A DNA stretch of 41,333 nt. It comes from Scenedesmus sp. ARA3 (taxonomy: Eukaryota; Chlorophyta; Chlorophyceae; Sphaeropleales; Scenedesmaceae). The stretch's first letter is position 1, and each line of letters opens with the position of its first letter. Where the stretch lies: assembly GCA_004335835.1 (NCBI GenBank), contig RWJK01001833.1, positions 1-41,333 on the forward strand, in the 5' to 3' direction. Of the stretch, positions 30,127-40,181 are shown in pieces. The translations under genes and the position numbers were made by a program. The notes beneath the pieces are model-generated. The model saw only the letters and a program-made list of their open reading frames with translations. It was not told where the DNA came from and did not search any database.

Positions 30127-33100
30127 ATGCAGCGTCTTGCAGGACTGCAAGGCAGGACCAGGCTGGCGGTAAGTGGGTGTGTGGGTTGGCAGGTCACCAC
30201 ACATGTGGTGCTGGACCAGATGCTGTGATACGAGCAGAGCTAACCAGTATAGCAGCAATTGGTTACGCGTTTGACCTCAAGAAGCTGTAGGACATGCAGT
30301 CGACTGTGCGCTCAGTCATCAACCCACCAGATGCCGCTGCTGTCGCTGCATTGCCAGTGCACCTGCTGCCTTCACTACTTGAGTCAAACCCCACCACCGT
30401 ACGTCTGACCTGCTTTTTCTCTTTCTGATCTGATTTCTTTTGTCAAACCAGGGATGCCACTGCTCAGGAATTAAGCCCCTGCAGCCTCACTCAGTTCCTC
30501 TCAGGACCAGCACTTTCAACAGGCATTGGGCACTCCCACCAGCAGCTGCGTATACCCCTCGTAACAGCAGCGGCAGCAGCAGCAACAGCAGCAGGAGCAA
30601 CCACCAGCGACATGCAGCACGGCAGCAGCAGTTGACCGCAGCTGCTGTCCCAGCAGGCTCCTCTGCAGCCACCCAACAGCAGCAGCAGCAGCAGGGCAAG
30701 GACGTCGTCATTGCCTTTTATGACGCTTATAACAGGCGTGACCTGGCGGCGATCTCAAACCTCATTGCTGACGACATCTCATACCATGACTTGGTGTATG
30801 ATGAGCCTCATGAGGGCAGGGAGGGCGTGATGTCTTGGCTGAAGAAGGTGAGCACCAGGCCCGGGATGAACAGCAACGACGCAGCGCAGCAGTGCGTAAG
30901 CAGTTGAGCAAGCAGACAGGTGAACTTGAGACGCCTGAGAGCAGGGAGGGCGTGAAGAAGGTGAGCTGGGTGGCAGCATGGCTGAAGAAGGTGAGCTGGG
31001 TGGCAGCATGGTAGACCCAGAATAGCAGCGTCAAGTTACTGTACAGCACAGCAGATTTAAAGGCGGTTGGAATGTGATGAGCCTCATGAGGGCAGGGAGG
31101 GCGTCATGTCCTGCCTCAAAGAGATGAGCAACAGATGGCAAGCAGCATAGGAAGCGCAGCAATGGGAATATCAGTTTGATTTAGATGAGCCGCATGAGGG
31201 CAGGGAGGGCGTCATGTCTTGGCTGAAGAAGGTGAGCCGGGTGGCAACATTAAATTCGGCAGTGGCCGAGCAAATGACGGCAGTGTCACAGAGCTGCCTC
31301 TGGCAAGGCGCATACCCTTGTACCGACCTGCGGGTTTCCGCGAACCATTGAGCAAGCAGTGCTGCTGCTGTGATTGTTGCAGATCCGCCGCTATGCCCCT
31401 GATGACCTCAAGTTTGTCATCGAGGACATCACTGATGGTGATGCAACAAAGGTTGGCGTGAAGTGGTGAGCAGCTGAACGTGTTAAACTAAAGACTGCTG
31501 ATATTTTACATGTCACAGCTGCACCGCCACCAGCAGCACTGATGTCACCAGTCATGGCAGCAGCACCGCCACCAGCAGCATCAATGCCGAAAGAGTCAGC
31601 GTGTGGTGTCTCTTTTTTGTGCCGCTGCAGGCATGTGGAGTGCGGGGATGGCGTCTTCTTCCCCTTCAGCAGGGGCTGCAGCTTCATCACACTCAACAGC
31701 AGCAACCAGATCCAGACGGTGAGCTGGCCTGGTCCAATGAACAGGTGTTAGCTGGCAAGCTGGGGGCAGGCTTGAGTGCAGATGATGTGCAAGGGGTGTC
31801 CCTGGGCCAGGCACAAGAAAATGACACTTGCAGCTGGCAGTTGATAAGATCTGCTGCGTCTGCTATGCTTTACTTGTTTGCTTCTGCTGCTGCGCTGCCA
31901 GGTGCGTGGTGTGGTGGAGCCCTCAAGCCTGGCGACTCGTTTTTTTGTGCTGCTGCGAGCTCATGAAGTTGCTCTGGTCGATTTGTCTGCCTTGCTTCCT
32001 TTGTCTATGTGATGCCACAGATGCGTGATGTGGTGGAGCCGTCTGCTGCTATATCTGCTGCATGTCCTGTTGATAATGCATATTGTCTGCTGTGCTTCGT
32101 TCCTTGTTTGTTGTCAGGTGCGTGATGTGGTAGAGCCGTCAACCAAGCCTGGTGACTCCACCCTGGTGCTGCTGGGAGCGCTGACGCCGCTCATCCGCAA
32201 GCTGGGGCCAGCAGCAGACCCCGCGAACCTCAAGCGGCTACCCATCGCAGCAGCAGCTGTCTGGGCGCTGTATGTTGGTGAGTGCTGCCACCGCTGCTGC
32301 TGTGCTGTGGCCAAGGCATGCTGTCGGCATAGCTTGCAAGCACAGCCACAGCAGTGCATATTAAACATATCAACATCGCCGTCACTGGGTTGCATTTTGT
32401 TGCGTTGCTGAGTGATGTGGCTGGAATTACGACAACTGCGTGTGCTCAATGACCGTGATTCAACTGCAAAGAGATGCACATTTACTTGGGCTGCTGCTGC
32501 TGCTTGCCCAGGCTACCTGTCCATCGTGATGCTCAGCACTGCCGTGCCTGGCGCGCCAGCCATCGCCACACCGCCCGAGGTGTTTGAAGAAATTCTGCAG
32601 GTAAGCATGCCTCATGAAGCTCAACGTCTGCAGGCACATGAGCCTGAAAGCCTGTGTGCATTGCCTTTGCCTTTGCTGTGCGCACGCTTGCCCAACGCTC
32701 CTGTCAAACTGCCATCGCCACACCACCCAAGGTGTTCCAGGAGATCCTGCAGGTGGGCAGGCAGCACCAGTGTGTTTTGCACACACTGCGGCTCGGGAGA
32801 AGCATCCTTGATAGTCAGCCTGTGCCTCAATTGATGCCCATCTGCCTATCAATGCACACCTGATCTCAACATCCTTTTCAAACCGCCCTTCAATCCCCAT
32901 CTCGAACCGCAGGAGTCCATCAACCTGTGGTGGATCAATGACAGCCTGATCGCCTCAGGCCTCAGCTTCATCCCCAATACGCCCTGCCTGCTTTTCTTCT
33001 GAAACCAGTGTTTGCATTCCCCTTCTCATCTTGTTGAACCGCTGCACCAAGGCACACCAATTGTGTTGATGCTGCATTCTTGCCCTGCAGGAGTCCGTCA

Positions 33101-34928
33101 ACCTGTGGTGGATCAACAACAGCCTCACCGCCCTAGGCCTGAGCTTCATCCCAAACACGCCCGCCCTGCGTGCTGTGCTCCTGAAACCTGTGTTTGCAAT
33201 CCCCTTCTCTTCTTGTGGAACCGCTGTACCAAGGCACGTCAAGTGTGATGATGCTGCATTGTTACGCTGCAGGAATCCATCAACTTGTGGTGGATCAATG
33301 ACAGCCTCACCGCCCTAGGCCTCAGCTTCATCCCTAATGTGCCCTGCCCGCCTGTCAGCGAGGCAGTCTTCAACTTTGTGCTTGGCTGGTGCTTGATGTT
33401 TCTGCCGGTGATGCTGACAGATGGGCCGTCGCAAAAGGTGGAAAAGAAGGTGAGAATGCTGCCGGCAGGGTTCTGGAGTCATTTTGTAACTTTGTTCTGG
33501 ACTGGTGCCTCATGTTCCTGCCGGTGATGCTGACAGACGGGCCCTCGTAGAAGGTCGAGAAGAAGGTAATAATGCTGGCAGTTGTGTTAGCATGGAACTG
33601 TGAAACCCAGATTTGTGCTGCAACTTTGTGCTGGGCTGGTGCCTCATGTTCCTGCCGGTGATGCTGACCAATGGGCCTTCAGAGAATATCGAGAAGAAGG
33701 TGAGAATTCTGGAGTTGCTGGGTGACATTGGTTTAGTTGCTGAACGTTTCAGGGTAGTGCTGCGCAGTTCCGGTGTGTTCCTGGTGGTGTTGCCGGCAGC
33801 AGCGCCTTTGACACAGCATTGTAATGATCACAACACCCCAACAGAACAGCGCACATGCTGACTGCTGCTGCTGCTGCAGGGGGCGTGGTTTACAGCCATC
33901 ATGTTCATCACCAACGTCTTCTTCATCCCCTTCATGGCACTGAGGGCAATGCCAGAGCCCTTGGAGCCAGCAGCAGCAGCAACCGGCAGCAGCAGCAGCA
34001 GCAGTGTGGCAGCAGCACAGCGGCAGCGCAAGGTGGCAGTGCCTGGCAGTCAGCGGGTGCCCAGCTGGTCTCCTGCGCTGGGTGCTTTTGGAGGCTTCAT
34101 TGGCGTGTTTGCGATCTACTGGGCACTTGCGGGTGGGTGCTGCTCATTTCATGTAACAGGCTAGCATGCTGGACTGCTGGGCTTCTTTTGCCACACCTGC
34201 ACATGGTATGCTGCAGTGCTGCATGTGCAGGTGCCGGTCAGGTTGTGCGGCGGAATTTGTATGATGCCAGTCACCACTGGCAGCTGACGTGTCAATCCCC
34301 TCAAATACTTGTGCATCAGCTCATACACCAACTCATGCTGCTGCTTCTGCTGCTGCTGCAGGCCGTCCAGAGTTTGGGGACCTGTCTGCCCGCTGGGACT
34401 ACTTCCAGACAACATTTAACAGCAACAGGGTGCGTGGCATGGCGTGGCTCTTTGTGCAGGGACTGGTTGCAGCAGCTTCACATGCCTTGAGCTGCTGCAC
34501 CATATGTCGCATGGTTGATGGTATGCAGCAACTTGACCAGGTTACGTCTGGCAGCTCTCTTTCCTGCAAACCTTTGCCGCAAGTGTGGGGCAACTTTGAC
34601 CATGTTTGACCAGTTGCTGGCAACACTGTTTTTCTGCAGGCGTTCTGGGCCTTCATGCTGGACATGGGCCTATTCTACGTCTGGCAGCTCTCTTTCCTGC
34701 AAACCTTTGCCGCAACTGTGCGGCAACTTTGACCATGTTTGACCAGTTGCTTGCAACACTGCTTTCCTGCAGGTGTTCTGGGCCTTCATGCTGGACATGG
34801 GCCTGTTCTACGTCTGGCAGCTGTCTTTCCTGCAAGCAGCGCCAGCGCAGTACAAGTACCTGCCATACTTTGGCCTGGCGGGCTGGCTGATCGCCGGCGG
34901 TACCACAGCCGATGCGGAGGAGGCTTGA
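30127..34928 (+). CDS. NTF2/SnoaL-like plastid membrane protein
   Basis: Ten exons: 30127-30168, 30452-30847, 31383-31465, 31631-31718, 32118-32277, 32512-32600, 33273-33449, 33880-34132, 34362-34429, 34773-34928; all in phase, 503 residues. The N-terminus (MQRLAGLQGRTRLA then a Ser/Thr/Arg-rich, Gln-rich stretch) looks like a plastid transit peptide; exon 1 rests on a perfect GTAAGT donor and phase. Residues about 100-215 form an NTF2/SnoaL-like fold: DVVIAFYDAYNRRDLAAISN, DEPHEGREGVMSWLKK, FVIEDITDGDATKVGVKWHV. The C-terminal half has at least five hydrophobic segments (LGWCLMFLPVMLTDG, TAIMFITNVFFIPFMAL, LGAFGGFIGVFAIYWALAG, VFWAFMLDMGLFYVWQLSFL, YFGLAGWLIAGG), so a plastid membrane location is inferred. 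Plants and algae encode similar uncharacterised fusions; no activity is known to me. Introns carry many exon echoes. Confidence 0.78.
30925..31235 (+). repeat. Copies of SnoaL-like gene exon 2 tail
   Basis: Downstream of exon 2: fragments near 30935-30965 and 30975-31010 (ending gaagaag before GTGAGC), and fuller copies at 31074-31125 and 31184-31231 (DEPHEGREGVMSWLKK). The last is identical in protein and keeps the GTGAGC donor; the one at 31074 has lost it. Confidence 0.85.
31900..32060 (+). repeat. Two copies of SnoaL-like gene exon 5 head
   Basis: Upstream of exon 5, at about 31900-31945 and 32019-32050, repeating the VRDVVEPS segment after an AG acceptor. Both diverge within some 30-45 bases. 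Confidence 0.8.
32708..32756 (+). repeat. Copy of SnoaL-like gene exon 6 tail
   Basis: Downstream of exon 6, encoding AIATPPKVFQEILQ against AIATPPEVFEEILQ, followed by a GTGGGC donor. Confidence 0.85.
32905..33185 (+). repeat. Two copies of SnoaL-like gene exon 7 head
   Basis: Upstream of exon 7, starting at 32913 (ESINLWWINDSLIASGLSFI) and 33092 (ESVNLWWINNSLTALGLSFI). Each has an AG acceptor and ends with a TGA soon after the shared segment, so neither can replace the true exon. Flanks around tgtttgca-ccccttctc also match, showing these are tandem units of about 180 bp. Confidence 0.88.
33490..33705 (+). repeat. Two copies of SnoaL-like gene exon 7 tail
   Basis: Downstream of exon 7: 33493-33567 (CLMFLPVMLTDGPS then an in-frame TAG) and 33625-33700 (FVLGWCLMFLPVMLTNGPSE). 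Both keep GAGAAGAAG before a GT donor. Confidence 0.88.
34540..34715 (+). repeat. Copies of SnoaL-like gene exon 10 head
   Basis: A copy at 34641-34710 (FWAFMLDMGLFYVWQLSFLQ) follows a CTGCAG acceptor, and a shorter piece lies at about 34543-34575. Around both, a spacer containing caactttgaccatgtttgac is itself duplicated (34590-34640 and 34728-34772), so whole units of about 135 bp were repeated. Confidence 0.85.
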
Positions 34929-35345
34929 TGCAGCTGTCTTTCCTGCAAGCGGCGCCAGCCCAGTACAAGTACGTGCCGTACTTTGGCCTGGCTGGCTGGC
35001 TGATCGCCGGCGGTACCACAGCAGATACAGAGGAGGCTTGAGGCTGCTGTATCTCCTGCAAGCAGCTGGCGCAGTACAAGTGTGTGCCGTACTTTGGCCT
35101 GGCTGGGTGGCTGATTGCCGGCGGTACCACAGCCGATGCGGAGGAGGCTTGAGGCAGCTGTCTTTCCTGCAAGCAGCTCTGGCACGGTACTTGTACTGCG
35201 CCGTACTTTGGCCTGGCTGGCTGGCTGATTGCAGCCGGTACCACAGCAGACGCAGAGGAGGGTTGAGGCAGCTGTCTTTCCTGCAAGCAGCTCTGGCGCG
35301 GTACTTTGCCCTGGCTGCACGCGAGCAGAAGCAGAGGAGGCTGGA
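34929..35345 (+). repeat. Four copies of SnoaL-like gene exon 10 tail in the 3' flank
   Basis: Tandem copies at about 34929-35041, 35042-35151, 35152-35266 and 35267-35345 of the segment encoding QLSFLQAAPAQYKYVPYFGL plus AGWLIAGGTTAD, each ending in a TGA. Period about 110 bp. The true stop is the first one, at 34926-34928. Later copies shorten and diverge. Confidence 0.9.
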
Positions 35346-35990
35346 CTCGTGGGCAGGCCTAAGTCAGTGGATTATTTCAGCATGGCAGATGGCAGGTGAC
35401 AACCGACAGGTGGTACATTTGCAGTCTCCTGTGCATGCATGCAGTGCTGCGCCGCTCCCAACTCTGTTCATTGTGGTACACGCCAGCTGGCCAAGCTGCA
35501 GCAGCTGCTGCTGGTTGCTGTACTTCTGACGCATTGTTGCAGTTTATTATGGCTGTCGGACAAAAGCTGAAGTAGCTGGTAACGAAGCCATATATATGCC
35601 TGCTTACAGTGTGGATGTGCAGCACCTTTGTGTGGCAGATACTGGCACGCACAGAGTGGCGTCAGATCGCCTGCACCTCTGTGTTGCTGTACAGCAAGAC
35701 TTAATGAAGACAGCAAAGATCGTTCTTCAATGTGGCTCAGCTGGCCTCGGTGGAATTTAGGAACCAGGGCTTTCATGACACCCGCCACGTTGTACCCACC
35801 AACACAGCTTTGCGCTCAATCCCAAATCGAGCTGTTTACAGCAACCAGATTTACTGCTTAGCATTTGATGAGCGGAGTTTGCGGAGAAGCACATCTTCAT
35901 TTCGACCACACCCAGAGCTAACTTGCACATCGCTGGTTGATTGCGTGCTTTGTATATCTGTGCATGATCTTCGTTATCAACAAATAGACA
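35346..35990. other. Intergenic between SnoaL-like and methyltransferase genes
   Basis: 645 bp without a supported gene. A TATATAT at about 35590-35597 is 400 bases before the methyltransferase ATG, so a TATA box is possible only with a long 5' UTR. Confidence 0.4.
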
Positions 35991-38900
35991 ATGCAGCGCC
36001 TGCGTACTCTGCAGGTTCAGTCTCACCACAGGGCATACGTGTGTGCAGCACTGCCACGCCTTCCAGGCGCCAGCCAACGCACAGTAGCGCAGTCTTCGCC
36101 CTATTCATCCCCTCTTAGCAGCAGTGGTGCATCTAGGCGGCAATTGCTGGGATCCCTAGTATTGGGTGGCTCTAGCTTACTGGAGCTCAGCAGCAGCGGC
36201 TGGTCCAGCAGATCTGTGGCACAAGCAGCAGCAGTGTCAGAGAAAGAAAAGGTGAGCAGTACATGTTATGACACCTGTAACAGGCAGAATGTGGTGAGGG
36301 AAAGCATTGTGAGGTCGGACTCGAGCTCTGCCAGGAATCCAATGAATTGCTGTGCTGTCATATGTCGAGCATTGGTGGGGGACAGCACCACGCTTGTTCA
36401 CCCGACTCTTGGGGGCAGCGAGGCGAAATTGAATTGCCCTAAAAGCCTACATGTCCTCACCTGCGGCTTAAGGGGCCTAGCAGTGTGACATGCTGCAGTT
36501 GGTCGGGTTGCATTGTACACTGCAGCTACATGCGTGGCAGTGCATGGATGTGCACACATCACGATTCTCTCATGAACAAGACACCAAATGCTTGGAACAA
36601 TGCGCATTGCAGGCTCATATCCTGATTTACTTGGCTTTGCTTAGCAAAACAGATGAATCCCGTCCAGCTTGCCAGCACAGCAACCTTCCGCAATGCACGG
36701 CGTCTGCAGCGGCAGCCCTACAACACGTTCGAGCCCTGAATGGCACCTCATCAACACGCACGTGCTGGTTGTAACTGCAACAGCACGATCTTTTAACGTC
36801 CCGCTCTTCCAAAGCTTGTGTGGAAACATGACAACATGTGCTGTGTGGCCTACTGCTGCTGCAGGTGCTGCAGGACCCCAAGTGGCCTGAGAAGTGGCCC
36901 TTCAGGCCGGAGGACTTCCTGCGGTGAGCCGGCAGCGTGATAAAGCAGCAGCAGCGGCGGCAGCAGCAGCGGTGGCAGCAGCAGCGGCGGCAGCAGCAGC
37001 GGCGGCAGCAGCAGCGGCCGCCGCCGCAGCAGCAGCAGCAGCAGCGGTAACAGCGGCAGCAGCATGTTGCAGCTGGCAAGGGTGCGGTCTCTTCCGGAGA
37101 GAGCAGCAAGTGCGGCTGGTGCAGCAGTATGGCAGATACAGTGAGCAGCACACCACGTGCTGGCCGATGCCAGACACTCTCGCTACATCAGCAAGGCAAA
37201 GTCAAATAAACTCTACTTTTTTGTTTGCATTCAACCAGCAGGCTGCGCGTCATTCGCAGCTGGTGCTCTGTGCAGCAGCATGGAGTCATGCAATGCGGCC
37301 ATGCAGTAGCTTTGGAGGTCCCTAGGTCATGTTGCCCTGCAGCCACCATCTTCTGACAAACGCCTGCTGCTCTGCTGCTGCCGTGACCATGTTATGTAAC
37401 AGTTATGACGAGAGTGACGACTCGGTGTTCTACGAGGCGCCGCGCTTTGTGTACCACATAGATGATGGAGCAGTCAAGTCCCTCACAGAGTAAGTGCCAT
37501 GGGGCGCAGGAAAGAAAGAGCGCATAGTATCGTAGTACATATGCAGGCCGGCACAGCAGCGGGTGTGCTGGGTTGCCTGCTATCAGCACACCTGTCACAT
37601 GGTCTACCCTGAACCTTGTTCGGCTCGCAGTAAGGGCCACATATTGAATTGCAGCTGCTGACTTTCTGTTGCTTCGCATTTACCACTGCTGCTGCTGCTG
37701 CTGCCACCTGCGGGTTCTACAGCAGCGTGTTCCCTCCCTCGGGCAGCGATGACATTACTCAAGCCATTGTTGGCCAAGTGGTCCTGCTGCTGCTGCTGCC
37801 GCTGCTGCTGTGCGTGCTGCAGGTTCTACGCAGTGTGTTTCCTCTTTCAGGCTTGCTCATTGATCACAGTCACAACCGCCTCTGACGCGTGCTGTTGTCA
37901 TTGCTGCTGCGTTGTCCTGCAGGTTCTACAGCAGCGTGTTCCCTCCCTCGGGCAGCGATGACGTGGCGATGCTGGACATCTGCAGCAGCTGGGTCAGCCA
38001 CTACCCGCCAGGCTACAAGGCAGGCAAGATCGTAGGTGAGCAAATTGGTGGAAACACAGCAGCAGCAGCAGCAGCAGCAGCAGCCGTGGCAGCAGCTAGG
38101 TCAGCCACTAGCCGCCAGGCTACAAGGCAGGCAAGATTGTAGGTGAGCAAGTTGGTCGAAGCACAGCAGCAGCAGTGGCGGCGGTGGCAGCAGCTGCAGC
38201 AACAGCAATGGGGCAGCAGCAGCCGTGGCGGGGACAACAGCAGCCGCAGAAGGGTCATGAGGCTGCAAAGAGTGTGGCTGGAGGCTGCTCATTCCTTTGC
38301 GACTCTGCCGAGCCCTCCTTCGCGACCGGCAGCAATGTGCTGCGCCCAGACACCAGGCCCTTTTGTTGTAGCCTTCAGCGCACATTTCTTGCCACTGCCC
38401 TCAAGCCCTCGTCCCTGCTATGGGCTTTGTGCTGTGTTCTGCAGCGCTGGGTATGAGTGAGGAGCTCAAGGCCAACAAGGAGGCCAGTGAGTACGTGGTG
38501 CACGACCTCCACTGCGAGCCAGACCTGCTGCCGCCTCCAAACTTCTCAACCCTCTGACCACTCCGCTTCGCTTTTTGTGCCGTGCAGTGCTGAACAAAAG
38601 AAGGTGATGAAAATTCGTAACCTGCCGCCGGCTTCAGCCTCTCAGCACGCTATTGTTCTGACTTGCCGCTGGTGTTACTGCTTGCAGCGCTGGGCATGAA
38701 TGAAGAAGAGTTGAAAGCCAACAAGGAGGCCAGCGAGTATGTGGTGCATGACCTCAACTTGGAGCCAGACCTGCCCTTCCCTGACAACAGCTTTGACATC
38801 ATCACAAATGCTGTCAGCGTGGACTACCTCAACAAGCCCCTGGAGGTGTGTTACATGATGTTTACATTGTGTGCTCTTCTTAGCATGAAGTGGGGTGATC

Positions 38901-39888
38901 TCGATCAGGAGCCAGGACATACTGCCGCAGAGACTGTGTAGCTGGGCGTGCTGCTGCTGCTGCTGCTGCTGCTGCTGCAGTGCATGCGTTTGGGCGCTGT
39001 GGCAGAGGATATCAAGCCTTTTCCTGACACCCATGCTGCTGCTGCTGCTGCCGCTGCCGCTGCTGCAGGTGTTCCAGGAGATCCACCGCGTGTTGAAGCC
39101 TGGGGGCAAGGCCTACATGAGCTTCTCCAACCGCTGCTTTCCTACCAAGGGTGAGCTATATGTGACTGGCTGCATGTATGCTGCTTCGTCCATGTCGACA
39201 GCTCAACAGCCTCCAGCACCACCTTTGGCTGCTGCCGGCTTTTGCTGCTCAGCTGTTAGTGCACTTGTTCATCAATGCACGTGTACTGCTGCCACCTCTC
39301 CCGCCGCCCTCCCTTGCCGTGCCTCCTATCCTTCAGGCATCGTGCTGTGGACAGCCATAGGCGATGAAGACCACATCTGGATCGTGGGCTCATACTTCCA
39401 CTACTCTGCACTTGCCCACACTGCACACTGCCACTGATTGCTCTGCTGCTGCAGCCATTGCGTTGTGGACAGCCACGGGCGACGAGGTTCACATGTAGAT
39501 TGTAGGTTCCCACCCTTCACCAGCGCACCTGCTCAAAAAGGCACTGCTGCCTTGTGCTGTATTCTTCTCCTGCTGCAACTATCGTGCTGTGGACAGCCAC
39601 GGGTGATGAAGACCACATCTGGATCGTGGGCTCATACTCCTGCCTGGACACGTGCTCATACTAACACTGCTGCTTCTGCCTTGCTGCGCTGCTACCCTTG
39701 TTGCTGCAGCCATCGCGCTGTGGACAGCCACGGGCGATGAGGACCACATCTGGATCGTGGGCTCATACTTCCACTACTCGGTGCCAGGCGGATTCCACGA
39801 GCCGCAGGCCAAGGACATCTCGCCACGGGGCGGGCTCTTTGGCAAGTCGGACCCGATGTACGTGGTATACGCTGATAAGCAGGCGTAG
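35991..39888 (+). CDS. SAM-dependent methyltransferase, plastid-targeted
   Basis: Seven exons: 35991-36251, 36865-36923, 37403-37489, 37923-38035, 38688-38845, 39069-39150, 39710-39888; all in phase, 312 residues. ATG at 35991 (MQRLRTLQVQSHHRAYV). The N-terminal 85 residues resemble a bipartite plastid/thylakoid targeting peptide: Ser/Arg-rich stretch, then a twin arginine and hydrophobic core SRRQLLGSLVLGGSSLLEL and AQAAA, suggesting Tat export to the lumen (inference). The catalytic region is a class I methyltransferase of the Methyltransf_11 type: VAMLDICSSWVSHYP (motif I), LPFPDNSFDIITNAVSVDYL (motifs II/III) and VFQEIHRVLKPGGKAYMSFS. The substrate is unknown. A second CTGCAG acceptor inside exon 2 would drop three residues. 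Introns carry exon echoes. Confidence 0.85.
36935..37065 (+). repeat. CAG/CGG-rich imperfect trinucleotide repeat
   Basis: About 125 bases built from GCAGCAGCGGCG units in intron 2 of the methyltransferase gene. All six frames are open and give poly-Ala, poly-Gln or Cys/Arg strings, which are not real proteins. Confidence 0.85.
37710..37850 (+). repeat. Two copies of methyltransferase exon 4 head
   Basis: Upstream of exon 4 at about 37715-37755 (FYSSVFPPSGSDD, but the acceptor is lost) and 37820-37852 (diverged, acceptor CTGCAG kept). Confidence 0.85.
38048..38150 (+). repeat. CAG tract and copy of methyltransferase exon 4 tail
   Basis: After a (GCA)n tract, 38098-38146 repeats the exon 4 end (GYKAGKIVG region) with the GTGAGCAA donor, downstream of exon 4. 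The sequence after both donors, leading into the CAG tract, is also shared. Confidence 0.85.
38442..38545 (+). repeat. Copy of methyltransferase exon 5 head
   Basis: Upstream of exon 5, after a CTGCAG acceptor, encoding LGMSEELKANKEASEYVVHD with a TGA created in one frame at 38456; it then diverges before the PDNSFDIIT motif, so it could not supply a working domain. Confidence 0.88.
39335..39655 (+). repeat. Three copies of methyltransferase exon 7 head
   Basis: Upstream of exon 7 at about 39339-39410, 39456-39507 and 39583-39648, repeating ALWTATGDEDHIWIVGSYFH. The second carries an in-frame TAG. Acceptors are TTCAG, TGCAG and a mutated TGCAA. Sequence before the copies (tgctgctgc-cattg) is partly shared. 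Confidence 0.9.
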
Positions 39889-39907
39889 GCATGCACGCAT
39901 TGGTCTG

Positions 39908-40181
39908 ATCAGCAGCATAGCCAGGCAATTGGCCACTGCAGCAGAGGCAGGAGCATGTGGTGGAGTGGGGGCTGCTCCAACGTTGGCATCAAAGAGGCTG
40001 CGCTGATGATCAGGTGGCTTCCACGAGCCTCAGGCCAAGGACATCTCACCGCGCGGCGGGCTGTTTGGCAAGTCGGACCCCATGTACATGGTATTTGCGG
40101 AGAAGAAGGCGTGATGGGGATGTGATGATGATCAGCAGCATAGCCAGGCAATTGGCCACTGCAGCAGAGGCAGCAGCATGG
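39908..40181 (+). repeat. 3' UTR copy of methyltransferase last-exon tail
   Basis: 40011-40112 repeats GGFHEPQAKDISPRGGLFGK and on to its own stop (MVFAEKKA against VVYADKQA). The following 45 bases (gatcagcagcatagccaggc onward) match those at 39908-39955, so the unit is about 222 bp and includes 3' UTR. An AG precedes the copy, so use as an alternative last exon is possible. Confidence 0.88.

Noticed and set aside
33273..35345. Tandem gene duplication of the SnoaL-like gene
   Set aside because: Only exon ends are repeated, several with stops; there is no second complete gene.
36894..37325. Poly-Ala ORFs on both strands
   Set aside because: Products of the CAG/CGG repeat inside a methyltransferase intron.
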